The notes beneath the pieces were generated by a model. That model was given only the letters and a program-made list of their open reading frames with translations, made no database searches and was not told the origin of the DNA. This document shows positions 28,151 through 38,918 of a DNA stretch of 53,180 nt, in pieces. The first letter of the stretch is position 1. Each line of letters begins with the position of its first letter. The translations under genes and the position numbers were made by a program. Source of the stretch: Sulfurovum sp. (GTDB lineage: Bacteria; Campylobacterota; Campylobacteria; Campylobacterales; Sulfurovaceae); the NCBI GenBank assembly GCA_027065815.1, contig JAMONL010000018.1, positions 1 through 53,180 of the forward strand, in the 5' to 3' direction.

Positions 28151-29458
28151 ATGAAGTTAAAACTTTTCGCTCTACTGGCAGCACTCTTGCCAATTGCTGC
28201 ATTTGCAGAAGACAAACTCGATTCGGGTGATACAGCATGGATGATGATGTCCACTGCACTCGTTCTACTTATGACACCGGCAGGTCTTGCACTTTTCTAT
28301 GCAGGTATGTCAAGAACTAAAAATGCATTGAATACATATGCAATGGTCATGGGTGCATTCGTACTGGCATTTGTTGTATGGGTCATTGCAGGATATTCAC
28401 TTGCTTTCGGTACTTCTGAAACTGCAGGTATTCAGCAATTCATTGGTGGATTCGGTAATGTATTCCTGAACGGTGTTGACTGGAAAGACCTTAGTGGTAC
28501 TTACCCGACATTTGTATTTATTGCATTCCAAGGAACATTTGCTGCGATCACAGTAGCGATCGCTTCAGGTTCTGTGATCGGACGTATGAAGTTCTCAACA
28601 TGGATGGTTATCGTAGCCCTATGGGGTCTTGTTGTTTATGCTCCTATTACACACATGGTATGGGGTGGAGACGGTGCCCTTCTTTTTGATGCCGGTGCAC
28701 TTGACTTTGCCGGCGGTACAGTTGTACACATGAACGGTGGTTTGGCTGGTCTTGTACTTGCTATCCTTGTTGGTAAAAGAACGGGGTATCCAAAAATTGC
28801 TATGAAACCATTCTCAATTATCTTTACTGCTGCCGGTGCAGCACTACTATGGTTCGGTTGGTATGGATTTAATGCTGGTTCAGCATTTGGTGCAAATGCC
28901 ATTGCAGGTGTTGCACTGTTGACCACAACCATTGCTACGGCAGCTGCCGGACTTACCTGGTTGATCATCGAATGGGTTGTCTATAAGAAACCGACACTTC
29001 TTGGTATCGCATCAGGAATCGTTGCCGGTTTAGTTGCTATTACACCTGCTGCAGGTTTCGTATCTGTTGGTGGTGCATTTATCATAGGTATCGGTGGAGC
29101 GATCATCGGATTCTTCGGTGTTGTCAAATTGAAAAAAATGTTTGGATATGATGATTCTCTGGATGCATTCGGTATCCACTTCCTCGCTGGTCTTTGGGGA
29201 GCATTGATGACAGGTGTACTTGCATTGAACGACAAAGAACTTCTCTGGGACGGTCCGCTTAAAGAGAGTGGTGACAGAATGGGACAGTTCATGGTTCAAG
29301 TTCAATCCGTAGTAGTTGTAGGTCTTTGGACATTGATCGGTACTGTGGTTGTTTATTATGTAGCATCCGCATTGACAGGTGGTGCAAGAGTAGATGCTGA
29401 GACAGAAGAGATGGGTCTTGACGAATCAGTACACGGTGAAAGAGGTATGAACCTTTAA
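28151..29458 (+). CDS. amt: Ammonium transporter (Amt), signal-peptide-bearing type
   Basis: DTAWMMMSTALVLLMTPAGLALFYAGMSRTKN and typical Amt core. Confidence 0.96.
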   Translation: MKLKLFALLAALLPIAAFAEDKLDSGDTAWMMMSTALVLLMTPAGLALFYAGMSRTKNALNTYAMVMGAFVLAFVVWVIAGYSLAFGTSETAGIQQFIGGFGNVFLNGVDWKDLSGTYPTFVFIAFQGTFAAITVAIASGSVIGRMKFSTWMVIVALWGLVVYAPITHMVWGGDGALLFDAGALDFAGGTVVHMNGGLAGLVLAILVGKRTGYPKIAMKPFSIIFTAAGAALLWFGWYGFNAGSAFGANAIAGVALLTTTIATAAAGLTWLIIEWVVYKKPTLLGIASGIVAGLVAITPAAGFVSVGGAFIIGIGGAIIGFFGVVKLKKMFGYDDSLDAFGIHFLAGLWGALMTGVLALNDKELLWDGPLKESGDRMGQFMVQVQSVVVVGLWTLIGTVVVYYVASALTGGARVDAETEEMGLDESVHGERGMNL

Positions 29459-29478
29459 TGGTTCATACTTTCCACTAA

Positions 29479-29841
<363 letters not shown>

Positions 29842-29850
29842 TCTTCGTAA

Positions 29851-29873
29851 GGTCGGTTAAATCCGACCCTGCA
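29851..29873. repeat. REP-like hairpin unit downstream of glnK copy 1
   Basis: GGTCGGTTAAATCCGACC followed by CTGCA. Confidence 0.5.
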
Positions 29874-29905
29874 CTTTATACCTAAACATAGCATCCCTAT
29901 TACAT

Positions 29906-29922
29906 TGATTAAAAATTAATCA
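29906..29922. promoter_or_regulatory. TGATTA-N5-TAATCA palindrome upstream of amt2
   Basis: TGATTAAAAATTAATCA; no good -10 at the 40-bp position. Confidence 0.7.
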
Positions 29923-30040
29923 CTTTTTTCTTACTTTTTTACAGAATTCATCATTTTTTGACTATTTTTTGAACATACTTTCTTATTGATCCTTCTCTAT
30001 TACTGATACACTAATACTACAAATTTATTAGGAGATCTCT

Positions 30041-31213
30041 ATGGAAATGAATTATGTCATCGATACCTTCTTTGCCATCTTTGCCATGACCCTCATCATC
30101 TTTATGGTACCCGGGTTTGCAATGCTTGAAGCGGGATTGGTAAGAACAAAGAATGTCACTTCTGTTTTAACAGTCAATGTTATGATCTATGCGGTAGCTT
30201 CATTGGCCTTTATGCTCATAGGCTACACATACGCATTTGGATCCTGGGACCATCAGGATATCATGAGCAAATATGCTTTTTTCCTCTTTCAAATGGCTTT
30301 TGTAGGAAAAGTTGTCAATATTATGAGTGGCGGGGTCTCTGAACGCTCCCGTATCATTCCTCTGGTACTTTTCACCATTGCGGTAGGTGCATTCATCTAC
30401 CCTACCATCGTCAACATCACCTGGGGAGTGAATTTCCTTTCCGGTACGGCATTTGATATTTCTGCTATGCATGACCTCGCCGGTTCCACTGTCATCCATT
30501 CTACCGGTGGTTGGGCACTGCTGGCCGCCATTCTCATTATGGGATCCAGACGGGGAAGATTCAAAAAGAATGGCGCCATACAGGTTATCCCTGCTTCTAA
30601 CATTCCACTTGTTGTACTTGGTGCTTTTTTACTCTGGATCGGTTGGTTCGGCTTCAACGGTGGATCTGTCGGAGCCATTTCAAGCAAAGAGAATGCCGAT
30701 GCAGTAGCACTGACGATCATGAATACAAATACATCCGGTCTTGCCGGTGCGATCGTCGGATGGCTCTTTACCTATGTACGGTATAAAAAATTCGATGTTA
30801 CTATGATCCTCAACGGTGCATTGGGTGGGTTGGTCGCTATTACCGCGGGTCCTGACCTCTATGATATCTATACACCTATACTCATTGGTGCCATTGGTGG
30901 TGCACTCGTTGTGATCTTTGTACCAATATTTGATAGACTAAAAATGGATGATCCTGTGGGTGCTCTTTCCGTGCACCTGGTGAACGGTATCTGGGGTACC
31001 CTAGCGGTAGGGATCTTTGCAGATGTCTCTCTCTGGGCACAGTTCAAAGGTATTGCTTTGGTAGCTCTGATCGTATTCCCTCTCTCTTTTGTGACCATTT
31101 ACGTGATCAATAAGATCTTTAATTTACGTGCAGGAGATGACGAGCAGCTTGAAGGTATTGATGCCATTGAATGTGGTATAGAAGCCTATCCGGAATTTAA
31201 ACGCAGTATTTAA
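30041..31213 (+). CDS. amt: Ammonium transporter (Amt), second clade without signal peptide
   Basis: FMVPGFAMLEAGLVRTKNVTSVLTVNVMIYAVASLAFMLIGYTYAFG; TAGGAGATCTCT RBS. Confidence 0.96.
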   Translation: MEMNYVIDTFFAIFAMTLIIFMVPGFAMLEAGLVRTKNVTSVLTVNVMIYAVASLAFMLIGYTYAFGSWDHQDIMSKYAFFLFQMAFVGKVVNIMSGGVSERSRIIPLVLFTIAVGAFIYPTIVNITWGVNFLSGTAFDISAMHDLAGSTVIHSTGGWALLAAILIMGSRRGRFKKNGAIQVIPASNIPLVVLGAFLLWIGWFGFNGGSVGAISSKENADAVALTIMNTNTSGLAGAIVGWLFTYVRYKKFDVTMILNGALGGLVAITAGPDLYDIYTPILIGAIGGALVVIFVPIFDRLKMDDPVGALSVHLVNGIWGTLAVGIFADVSLWAQFKGIALVALIVFPLSFVTIYVINKIFNLRAGDDEQLEGIDAIECGIEAYPEFKRSI

Positions 31214-31236
31214 ACATTTATATATAAAGGAAATAA

Positions 31237-31581
<345 letters not shown>

Positions 31582-31632
31582 AAACTAGATGTTTTTGCAA
31601 TACTGACGAAAGACACTCTAGCCTCTACCATC

Positions 31633-31684
31633 TGTAGGGTCGGTTTACCAACCACCGATAAATGGTCGATAAATCGACCCTACA
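31633..31684. repeat. Second REPIN-like inverted hairpin pair
   Basis: TGTAG-GGTCGGTTTACCAACC and GGTCGATAAATCGACC-CTACA; outer arms pair over 15 positions with one wobble. Confidence 0.65.
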
Positions 31685-32231
31685 CATTCTTGAATATGTT
31701 TATTTTCTCTTCACTTCCCGTAATCTTCCAATCAACACCCTCTACACCAAACTCACGTTCATACTCAAAAATACCGATCTGCTTTAAAGTATGCAGCATC
31801 TTATCAATCTCTGTATAACTTGTAGAAAAATCATACGATATCTGTTTTTCATAGGTAAGCAATTCTGCCTTATTCAAAACATCTTTAACTGCTTCTGCAT
31901 AGGCTCTCGCCATGCCGCCGGTTCCCAGTTTTATTCCGCCAAAGTATCGTACGATCAATACAGCGCAGTTGATCAATTCTCCCCCTCGCAGGACATTGAG
32001 TGCCGGTGTACCTGCACACCCTTTTGGCTCTCCGTCATCCGAACTTTGCTCCACGATCTGATCGAAGTCGTTCATATAACGCAGCGCATAAACCACATGA
32101 TTTGCCTTTGGATTTTCTACCTTGAGCTTTGCCTGCAAACCTTCATATTGTGATATCGGAACCAGATATGTAAAGAATTTGGAACGCTTGACCTCTGTCA
32201 AAGATTCAAACGGTTTCTCAACTGTTTTCAC
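31680..32231 (-). CDS. YigZ/IMPACT family protein
   Basis: SKFFTYLVPISQYEGLQAKLK, EQSSDDGEPKGCAGTPALNVLRGGELINCAVLIVRYFGGIKLGTGGMARAY. Confidence 0.93.
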   Translation of the reverse strand: MKTVEKPFESLTEVKRSKFFTYLVPISQYEGLQAKLKVENPKANHVVYALRYMNDFDQIVEQSSDDGEPKGCAGTPALNVLRGGELINCAVLIVRYFGGIKLGTGGMARAYAEAVKDVLNKAELLTYEKQISYDFSTSYTEIDKMLHTLKQIGIFEYEREFGVEGVDWKITGSEEKINIFKNV

Positions 32232-32580
32232 AGATCTCCTCTAACTTTTTATATCCTGCATATACAAGAAGTCCAATGGCAATACCGATACCGTCTGCCA
32301 CAATATCCAGCCATTCAGAACAACGGTTAGGAGTAAAATATTGTGAGAATTCAATAAAATAGGCATAAAAGAGGAGAGATGCAATCCCTTTCCACAAAGA
32401 AATATAATAAGAGAGAAATAGCAGGAGTGTCAAAATAGCAAATGCAATAAAGTGCAGTGTTTTATCGGAAAGGTTCCCTATGGTCGGAGCCATCTCCTGT
32501 GGCAAGACTGCGGCAAGATAAGAACCGAACAGTGCTATCCAAAAAAGTATTTTATATGATTTACTATACTGTACAGGCAT
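32218..32580 (-). CDS. VanZ-like membrane protein
   Basis: DKTLHFIAFAILTLLLFLSY, EFSQYFTPNRCSEWLDIVADGIGI. Confidence 0.85.
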   Translation of the reverse strand: MPVQYSKSYKILFWIALFGSYLAAVLPQEMAPTIGNLSDKTLHFIAFAILTLLLFLSYYISLWKGIASLLFYAYFIEFSQYFTPNRCSEWLDIVADGIGIAIGLLVYAGYKKLEEICENS

Positions 32581-33505
32581 TTATTCTCTCTACGATCAGC
32601 TGAATAAATTTCTCACTTGTATTCATACACTCTGCTACAATATAATCATCATATTTAAGTTTTTCAGCAATTTCTCTATGTTCAATATCAAGTTCAAAAA
32701 CTGTCTCTGAATTATCCAAAGTAAATGCCAATGGGAATATGACTACTTTTCGATGGGTAGGATTACGCAGTACATCGGCAAGATTCGGTTCCAGCCAGGC
32801 CGAAGAACCCACTTTGGATTGATACACAAGTTTGATATCATGAAATTCAATCCCTTTCAAAGCCAAATACGTTTTGATGGCCGAAGCATTTCCTTCGACC
32901 TGATTTTGATAGGGATCACCTGCTTTGATAATACTCAAAGGCAAGCCATGTGCAGAAAGTAACAGGTCATACTCTTTTGTCTCTTTTCCATGCATAGCCT
33001 CCAGGATCTTTTCTACGCTGGCTTCAATATAGTCAAGATCATCATAATAAGGATCGATCACCCTGATCTTAGGGCTATATTCCATCTCTTCACACCTTTT
33101 TTCAATATCTTCTACTGAAGAGAGTGTTGTGGTGGTGGAATACTGTGGATACATAGGAAAGAGCAGCAAATTCTCCACTCCGTCTTTTTGACACTGGAAC
33201 AATGCTTTATCTGCAAAAGGAGGAACATATCGCATGGCAGGATATACAGGTATATTCACGTCATGTTTTAACTTTTCTATAAGCGCATTGGTAAGTTCAG
33301 GAAGAGGTGATCTGCCACCCAAAAGTCTATAGTTCTCTTTCACATCTTCCAAACGTTTTGAAATAATAATATACGCAATAAATTGTCTCAGGTAGGGATT
33401 CATTATCAATATATGTTCATCTGCGAACATATTGCGCAAAAAGAGTTCAACTTCTTCTATGTTGTTCGGTCCACCCATATTCAAAAGCAAAAGTGCTTGT
33501 TTCAT
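32564..33505 (-). CDS. hemH: Ferrochelatase
   Basis: LLLNMGGPNNIEEVELFLRNMFAD, YPQYSTTTTLSSVED, LLLSAHGLPLSIIKAGDPY, YQSKVGSSAWLEP. Confidence 0.95.
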   Translation of the reverse strand: MKQALLLLNMGGPNNIEEVELFLRNMFADEHILIMNPYLRQFIAYIIISKRLEDVKENYRLLGGRSPLPELTNALIEKLKHDVNIPVYPAMRYVPPFADKALFQCQKDGVENLLLFPMYPQYSTTTTLSSVEDIEKRCEEMEYSPKIRVIDPYYDDLDYIEASVEKILEAMHGKETKEYDLLLSAHGLPLSIIKAGDPYQNQVEGNASAIKTYLALKGIEFHDIKLVYQSKVGSSAWLEPNLADVLRNPTHRKVVIFPLAFTLDNSETVFELDIEHREIAEKLKYDDYIVAECMNTSEKFIQLIVERINACTV

Positions 33506-33583
33506 TTCATCCCTTTTTTATAGCTTGCTATTTTATCACATAAGGTGTAAAATTACAGCACTATATTTACAAAGGTATCAAGA

Positions 33584-34303
33584 ATGATCATCATCCCCGC
33601 ACGTATCGGTTCAAGTCGCTTCCCCAATAAAGTATTGGCAGATATCGGTGGAGTACCGATGGTTATTCGTACAGCAATGACAGTTCAGGATATTGATACT
33701 GTTGTGATCGCAACAGATTCACAAGATGTCATTGATATTGCCAATGAGCATGACATCAAAGCTGTCTTGACTTCCACAAAACATCAAAGCGGTACTGACC
33801 GCATTTATGAAGCAGCACAGATCCTGGATCTGAATGAAGATGAGATCATCATTAATGTACAGGGGGATGAACCTTTCATTGAAACCGAGGTCGTACAGGC
33901 GATCTATGATCTTACAAAACAGAATAGCAGCAATGGCAAGATCATGATGAATTCCTGTTATAAAACCATCAGCAACCCCGAGGCAGATGACCCTAATATT
34001 GTTAAAGTGGTTACTGATGATGATGGTATCGCACTTTATTTCTCACGGGCAAAGATCCCTTATCCGAGAGACCATCACTTTGATTCCTATAAAGGACATT
34101 TGGGTATTTACGGCTTCACCGTAGCATCATTGGAAAAATTCTGCAAGCTCTCTCCCTCGCCGCTAGAGAGCATAGAAAAACTTGAACAGCTTAGAGCACA
34201 GTATTATGGTTACGAAGTGGCAATGATAGAAGTAGAAACAGAAAGTTTTGGTATTGACACACCGGAAGACTTAGAGAAAGCCATAAGACACCATAGGCTT
34301 TAG
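33584..34303 (+). CDS. kdsB: 3-deoxy-manno-octulosonate cytidylyltransferase
   Basis: IIIPARIGSSRFPNKVLADIGGVPMVIRTA, NVQGDEPFI, YFSRAKIPYPRD. Confidence 0.96.
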   Translation: MIIIPARIGSSRFPNKVLADIGGVPMVIRTAMTVQDIDTVVIATDSQDVIDIANEHDIKAVLTSTKHQSGTDRIYEAAQILDLNEDEIIINVQGDEPFIETEVVQAIYDLTKQNSSNGKIMMNSCYKTISNPEADDPNIVKVVTDDDGIALYFSRAKIPYPRDHHFDSYKGHLGIYGFTVASLEKFCKLSPSPLESIEKLEQLRAQYYGYEVAMIEVETESFGIDTPEDLEKAIRHHRL

Positions 34304-34334
34304 AAATTACAAATTAGAATTAGCAGAGTTTTAG

Positions 34335-34365
34335 AAGCAGGTGTGGACTCACGTCCACTCTGCTT
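34335..34365. terminator. Long interrupted hairpin between convergent kdsB and gspF-like gene
   Basis: AAGCAG-GT-GTGGAC-TCAC-GTCCAC-T-CTGCTT. Confidence 0.6.
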
Positions 34366-35614
34366 AGCCTTTCACTGCTTTTCCGAGATCCCACATAGGC
34401 ATAAAGATACCAAGTGCCATAAGAAGTACCAGTCCCGCAATAAAGAACAAGAGGATCGGCTCGATATAGGCTGCAAGGTTATCGATCAGATCCTGGAACT
34501 GCATATCATAATATTGTGTTACCTTATCCAACATTGCATCAAGCTGTCCTCCGGCTTCCCCTGCTTTGATCATCTGTAGAAGCATATTTTCATATAAGCC
34601 GGTAATTTCAAAAGACTCTGCAAGACTCATACCACGTCCAATGTTGGCATTCACAGAGAGAAGCTGCTCTTTGATCGCAAGGTTATCGACCATTCCCACA
34701 GCAGTATCCAAAGCTTCAGAAATTGGAATACCGGACTTGACCAATTCACCGAAGACCAAATTGTATTTATGCATCGTAGAAAGGAATATCGCTTTGTTGA
34801 TCAAATAAAACTTGGGATGTATCAGTATCCTATCCATAGAAAGTTTAAAATCACGGTTATTTTTATAAAAATATTTGACGGCTATGACCATGCCGATCAA
34901 AGATGCCAAAATAAGAATCCCGTAATTGCTCAGTGCCCATTCCATTTTTAATAGTATTTGTGTTGGAATGGGAAGTTCAGTTTTAAATTTATCAAAAATA
35001 TCTTTAAATTTCGGGACAACAACCATGATCAAGATCGTAAAGGCGATCCCCATAGCGGCAAGTGTGATCAATGGTGTACGAATGGCTTTTTTAAATTTCG
35101 CCGTATTGTCTCTGATATTTTCCAAAATATCTGCCAATTTATGATAAGACTCAGAAATATTACCGGTTCTTTCACCCAGGTTGGTCATCGCCAGAGCGAC
35201 ATGTCCAAACTCTTCAGTATAAGGTTCCATCGCATGCGCCATACTGTTACCTGCATTGATATCACTGTTCATTTTGGTATAGATTTCTTTAAGCTGCTTA
35301 TTGTGTGTATTATCAGCAACATCTTCCAACGTATCATTAATGGCAATCCCTGCATCCGTCATAACAGCGATTTGCCGTATGGTTGAAATTTTATCATTGA
35401 TAGGTATTTTTGACTTAAAGCTTTTGCTTATTCCTGAGAACAATTCAGATATAGTCTCTTCCAGAGGAGCAGAAGTCTCTGCAGCTTTGATCACCATTAC
35501 AGATGTCGGCAATTTATATTTGGCCAGTTTAATAGCTGCAATTTTAGAATCTGCTTTAATTAATTCATTTCGTTTCTGTCCACGCTCCATCACTGTTACA
35601 TTAAAATATTTCAT
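34364..35614 (-). CDS. Type II secretion/MSHA inner-membrane platform protein (GspF/PilC/MshG-like)
   Basis: Two GspF domains; KAIRTPLITLAAMGIAFTILIMVVVPKFKDIFDKF, MIKAGEAGGQLDAML. Confidence 0.93.
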   Translation of the reverse strand: MKYFNVTVMERGQKRNELIKADSKIAAIKLAKYKLPTSVMVIKAAETSAPLEETISELFSGISKSFKSKIPINDKISTIRQIAVMTDAGIAINDTLEDVADNTHNKQLKEIYTKMNSDINAGNSMAHAMEPYTEEFGHVALAMTNLGERTGNISESYHKLADILENIRDNTAKFKKAIRTPLITLAAMGIAFTILIMVVVPKFKDIFDKFKTELPIPTQILLKMEWALSNYGILILASLIGMVIAVKYFYKNNRDFKLSMDRILIHPKFYLINKAIFLSTMHKYNLVFGELVKSGIPISEALDTAVGMVDNLAIKEQLLSVNANIGRGMSLAESFEITGLYENMLLQMIKAGEAGGQLDAMLDKVTQYYDMQFQDLIDNLAAYIEPILLFFIAGLVLLMALGIFMPMWDLGKAVKG

Positions 35615-37353
35615 TATAATCTCGCTACTCTGTAAATTTCTTCTATTGTTGTTTTCCCGGACAAGGCCTTACTTACACCATCTTCAAACATATTGATAAA
35701 CCCTTCTTCCATTGCCTGTTCTGTCATCTCCTCTTTAGATGCACTTCTTGCAATCATACGAGAAAGTGTTTCAGAGATACTCAGTACTTCAGAGATCATT
35801 TCACGCCCAGAATAACCGCTGTGCCCACATTCCTTGCACCCTTCACCCTCATAGAATATAGGATTTTCAGGTAAATACTGCTTGACATCTTTTAAGAGTG
35901 CTTCGGGCAATATTATTTCTTTTTTACAGTGTGTACATATTTTACGGACCAGTCTTTGAGCCTGTATCGCGACCAAAGCACCTGAAACAAGGTACTCTTC
36001 AATACCCATATCCAAAATTCTTGTGACCGCAGAGATTGCATCATTGGTATGCAGTGTGGAAAGCACTAGGTGTCCTGTAAGCGCAGCCTGTATAGCAATA
36101 CGCAAAGTCTCCTGATCCCTGATCTCCCCGATCATGATCTTATCGGGATCCTGTCTCAAGATTGATTTCAAGGCAGCAGCAAAACTCAATCCTACATTCG
36201 CACGTACCTGCACTTGCTGCAATCCGCTCATTTGGTATTCTACAGGATCTTCGACTGTAATAATCTTGTCTTTCACATCTTTAATCGCATTCAATGCACC
36301 ATATAGTGTCGTCGTTTTACCAGAACCGGTAGGTCCGGTTACAAGAACAATGCCATAGGGGACTTTAATAGCCTCAGAAAACCTGTCAAAACAGAATTTA
36401 CTCATACCTGCCTCTTCAAGTTTGATCATTGCTTTAGTCTTATCAAGTATTCTTAAAACAATGGACTCACCATAAATAGTAGGAAGTGTAGAAACCCTGA
36501 AGTCAAACTCTTTTTGTGATACAGTCGTCGAGAATCTACCATCCTGAGGTTTCCTTTTCTCTGCAATATCAAGGTTTGACAGTAATTTCATTCTTGATGC
36601 CAAAGGATTGAAGATATCTTTATCAAACGTAAAACTTTGACGTAACATACCGTCTACACGTTCTCTGATCACACAGCTTTTTTCTGTGGCTTCAATATGG
36701 ATATCACTTGCCCCGATATAAATCGCCGACTTCAATATGATCTCTATCAGTTTCAGTACGGCAGGGGATTCATCATTGCTTTCTTCATAGCTATCTTCCT
36801 GATTCAAGTCTCTACGAATATCTTCAACTAGGCCTTTAATACTTTCATTGATCTCCATACGCTGCAAATGTTGTTGGATCTGCTGCGGTTTTGAAATAGC
36901 GATCTTGATGGGCTTTTTCGGGAAAAGTCTCTGTATCGCATCTTGCGCTTCCATATCTAAAGGATCATCAAAGACAACCAGAATATTAAAATCATTTTCT
37001 TCAATAGGTATGACATTATATTTGATCAACTGCTTATAAGGGATTCTTGAAAAAAGTTTCATATCTATCTCAACATCATCAAGATCAATATACTCTACAT
37101 TCAGAGATTTTGCAACTTCCTCCATAATGGGAGCAATATCTATGCCTTCTATCTTTTCCAAATGCCGCAAAGAAATCACACCATGTCTTATCTTTTTAGC
37201 AAGGAATATTTCAACAGAGTGAATATCTGTCATCTTTTCAGCTATCAGATTAGCAAAGGATATCTTTTTGGGAGGCCTGCTTTTTACCAATGCAGAAATG
37301 GCATCTTTAGTAATAAGATTTTCATCAAGCATCATTTCAATAAGTTTCACCAT
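35614..37353 (-). CDS. GspE/PilB/MshE-like assembly ATPase
   Basis: GPTGSGKTTTLYGAL, IITVEDPVEYQMSGLQQVQVRANVGLSFAAALKSILRQDPDKIMIGEIRD, CTHCKKE...CKECGHSGYSGR. Confidence 0.95.
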   Translation of the reverse strand: MVKLIEMMLDENLITKDAISALVKSRPPKKISFANLIAEKMTDIHSVEIFLAKKIRHGVISLRHLEKIEGIDIAPIMEEVAKSLNVEYIDLDDVEIDMKLFSRIPYKQLIKYNVIPIEENDFNILVVFDDPLDMEAQDAIQRLFPKKPIKIAISKPQQIQQHLQRMEINESIKGLVEDIRRDLNQEDSYEESNDESPAVLKLIEIILKSAIYIGASDIHIEATEKSCVIRERVDGMLRQSFTFDKDIFNPLASRMKLLSNLDIAEKRKPQDGRFSTTVSQKEFDFRVSTLPTIYGESIVLRILDKTKAMIKLEEAGMSKFCFDRFSEAIKVPYGIVLVTGPTGSGKTTTLYGALNAIKDVKDKIITVEDPVEYQMSGLQQVQVRANVGLSFAAALKSILRQDPDKIMIGEIRDQETLRIAIQAALTGHLVLSTLHTNDAISAVTRILDMGIEEYLVSGALVAIQAQRLVRKICTHCKKEIILPEALLKDVKQYLPENPIFYEGEGCKECGHSGYSGREMISEVLSISETLSRMIARSASKEEMTEQAMEEGFINMFEDGVSKALSGKTTIEEIYRVARL

Positions 37354-37384
37354 ACATCTACTCCTTTTTTAATCTAAGCTAACA

Positions 37385-38116
37385 TTATTTTTTCAGTTTT
37401 TTCAATAACTTTTTTGCTTCAGCAGAATCTGACTTATTGGCATATTGTGTCAAGACCCGTATGGCTTCGTTTTTCTGTCCTGTTTTTGCTTTTGCTCTTG
37501 CAAATATAAGCCAACTCTCTTCCATGTCACCATTTAGCCTATTGGTTTCCAAAGCCCAACGGGCGGCTTTTCTGTAATTACCATTTTTATAATAGATCCG
37601 AGCCAAAAATAAGGCATCATCTGAATTTGGAGCAAAAGCAAAACGGCTTTCAATTTCTTTATAGGCAGAAGGAGTATTCGCATCGATCATTTCAAAATGG
37701 ATCTTTTTTCTGGTTCTTGGTTTTTCTGTTACGATCGCCCGCGTGGTACTTTTTACAGTTTTTGCCACGTTTTCATCCCTATCCACAAATACATCTTCCG
37801 GATCCATGGGATTATTGTCTGAGCTCTGATGACTTACGACTGATTTAATTTCATGCGCAGGAATTTCAATATCTGTTACTTTCTCTTTATGTACTTCAAG
37901 TTTACTTATCTTTTTATCTATCAGGACATCACTTGCCTTGATATTTACTTTACTACTGTTACTATCCGTACCCTTTGGCAAGAGATCACTGTACTTTAAT
38001 AATGTACCAATACCTATTGCCAACAGTGCAATAAACATAAAGATATATAGTGGTCTTTTTCTCTTTTTGTTGTATCTTTCCCACTCCTCTTCCAAAGGCT
38101 TAATATCATACATCAA
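37385..38116 (-). CDS. TM plus TPR-like protein (MshN-like position)
   Basis: N-terminal TM, C-terminal helical repeats; position in msh-like order. Confidence 0.65.
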   Translation of the reverse strand: MMYDIKPLEEEWERYNKKRKRPLYIFMFIALLAIGIGTLLKYSDLLPKGTDSNSSKVNIKASDVLIDKKISKLEVHKEKVTDIEIPAHEIKSVVSHQSSDNNPMDPEDVFVDRDENVAKTVKSTTRAIVTEKPRTRKKIHFEMIDANTPSAYKEIESRFAFAPNSDDALFLARIYYKNGNYRKAARWALETNRLNGDMEESWLIFARAKAKTGQKNEAIRVLTQYANKSDSAEAKKLLKKLKK

Positions 38117-38918
38117 TATATCCTAATTTCAATGCGGCCATTTCTACTATTTTTTTAGACAATGCTCCATAATTGATCTCTGCTGGTTCATTTTGATCAT
38201 AATATTCATAGATTTCAAATATAGTGAACATAAGCTTATTACACTCTCTGAAGTTACCTTTGGTAAATTGATGGATCAGCTTCATATCTTTGTCTTTAAT
38301 ACTGTTTGCTATTTCAAAAAGATTCTTTTTTAAAAGCTTTTTATGAATGTATGTTGTCTGATCTTCTTTTGTGGCATTTTTCAGTTCAATCACTTCCCAT
38401 ATTCTTGATTGGAAATGCTCCTTGGCTATCAAGTCTTCATCTTCTGTTTTATGTAAAGAAACAATAAATTTTACCGCACGCGTATCTGACAGAAGACGTA
38501 TCTTTTCCATCATTTCTGCTCCGTACATCTGCGCTTCATCAAGTAAAATAATAATTTCTCTTTTACCTCTTAAATTTTTACAGAAATCAACTAAAGTAGA
38601 AAAATTTACTTCCGTATTTTGGGGAAGATCTTTTTTTGTCAATACTTTAAATAACTTGTGAAAAAACTCTTTTTCATTAATAGAGGGGGTATCAAAATAA
38701 TAGATTTCTTTTTTATGTTTCAATTTTTCCTGGATTCTGTTGAGCAAAATACTTTTACCTGTACCAGGTTTACCGAAAAGAAGGATCATTTTCAAAGGTT
38801 TGTTAATACTGTGTTCAAGCTGTTTATATGCTGCGACCGAAGTATTCAATTCAATGTAGTCGTCGATATCTATTGAATCAACGAATACATTCTTGGCAGC
38901 ATCATATCTACTTTTCAT
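38106..38918 (-). CDS. AAA ATPase, ExeA/MshM-like
   Basis: LFGKPGTGKSILLNRI, REIIILLDEAQMY; position next to secretin. Confidence 0.8.
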   Translation of the reverse strand: MKSRYDAAKNVFVDSIDIDDYIELNTSVAAYKQLEHSINKPLKMILLFGKPGTGKSILLNRIQEKLKHKKEIYYFDTPSINEKEFFHKLFKVLTKKDLPQNTEVNFSTLVDFCKNLRGKREIIILLDEAQMYGAEMMEKIRLLSDTRAVKFIVSLHKTEDEDLIAKEHFQSRIWEVIELKNATKEDQTTYIHKKLLKKNLFEIANSIKDKDMKLIHQFTKGNFRECNKLMFTIFEIYEYYDQNEPAEINYGALSKKIVEMAALKLGYIDV

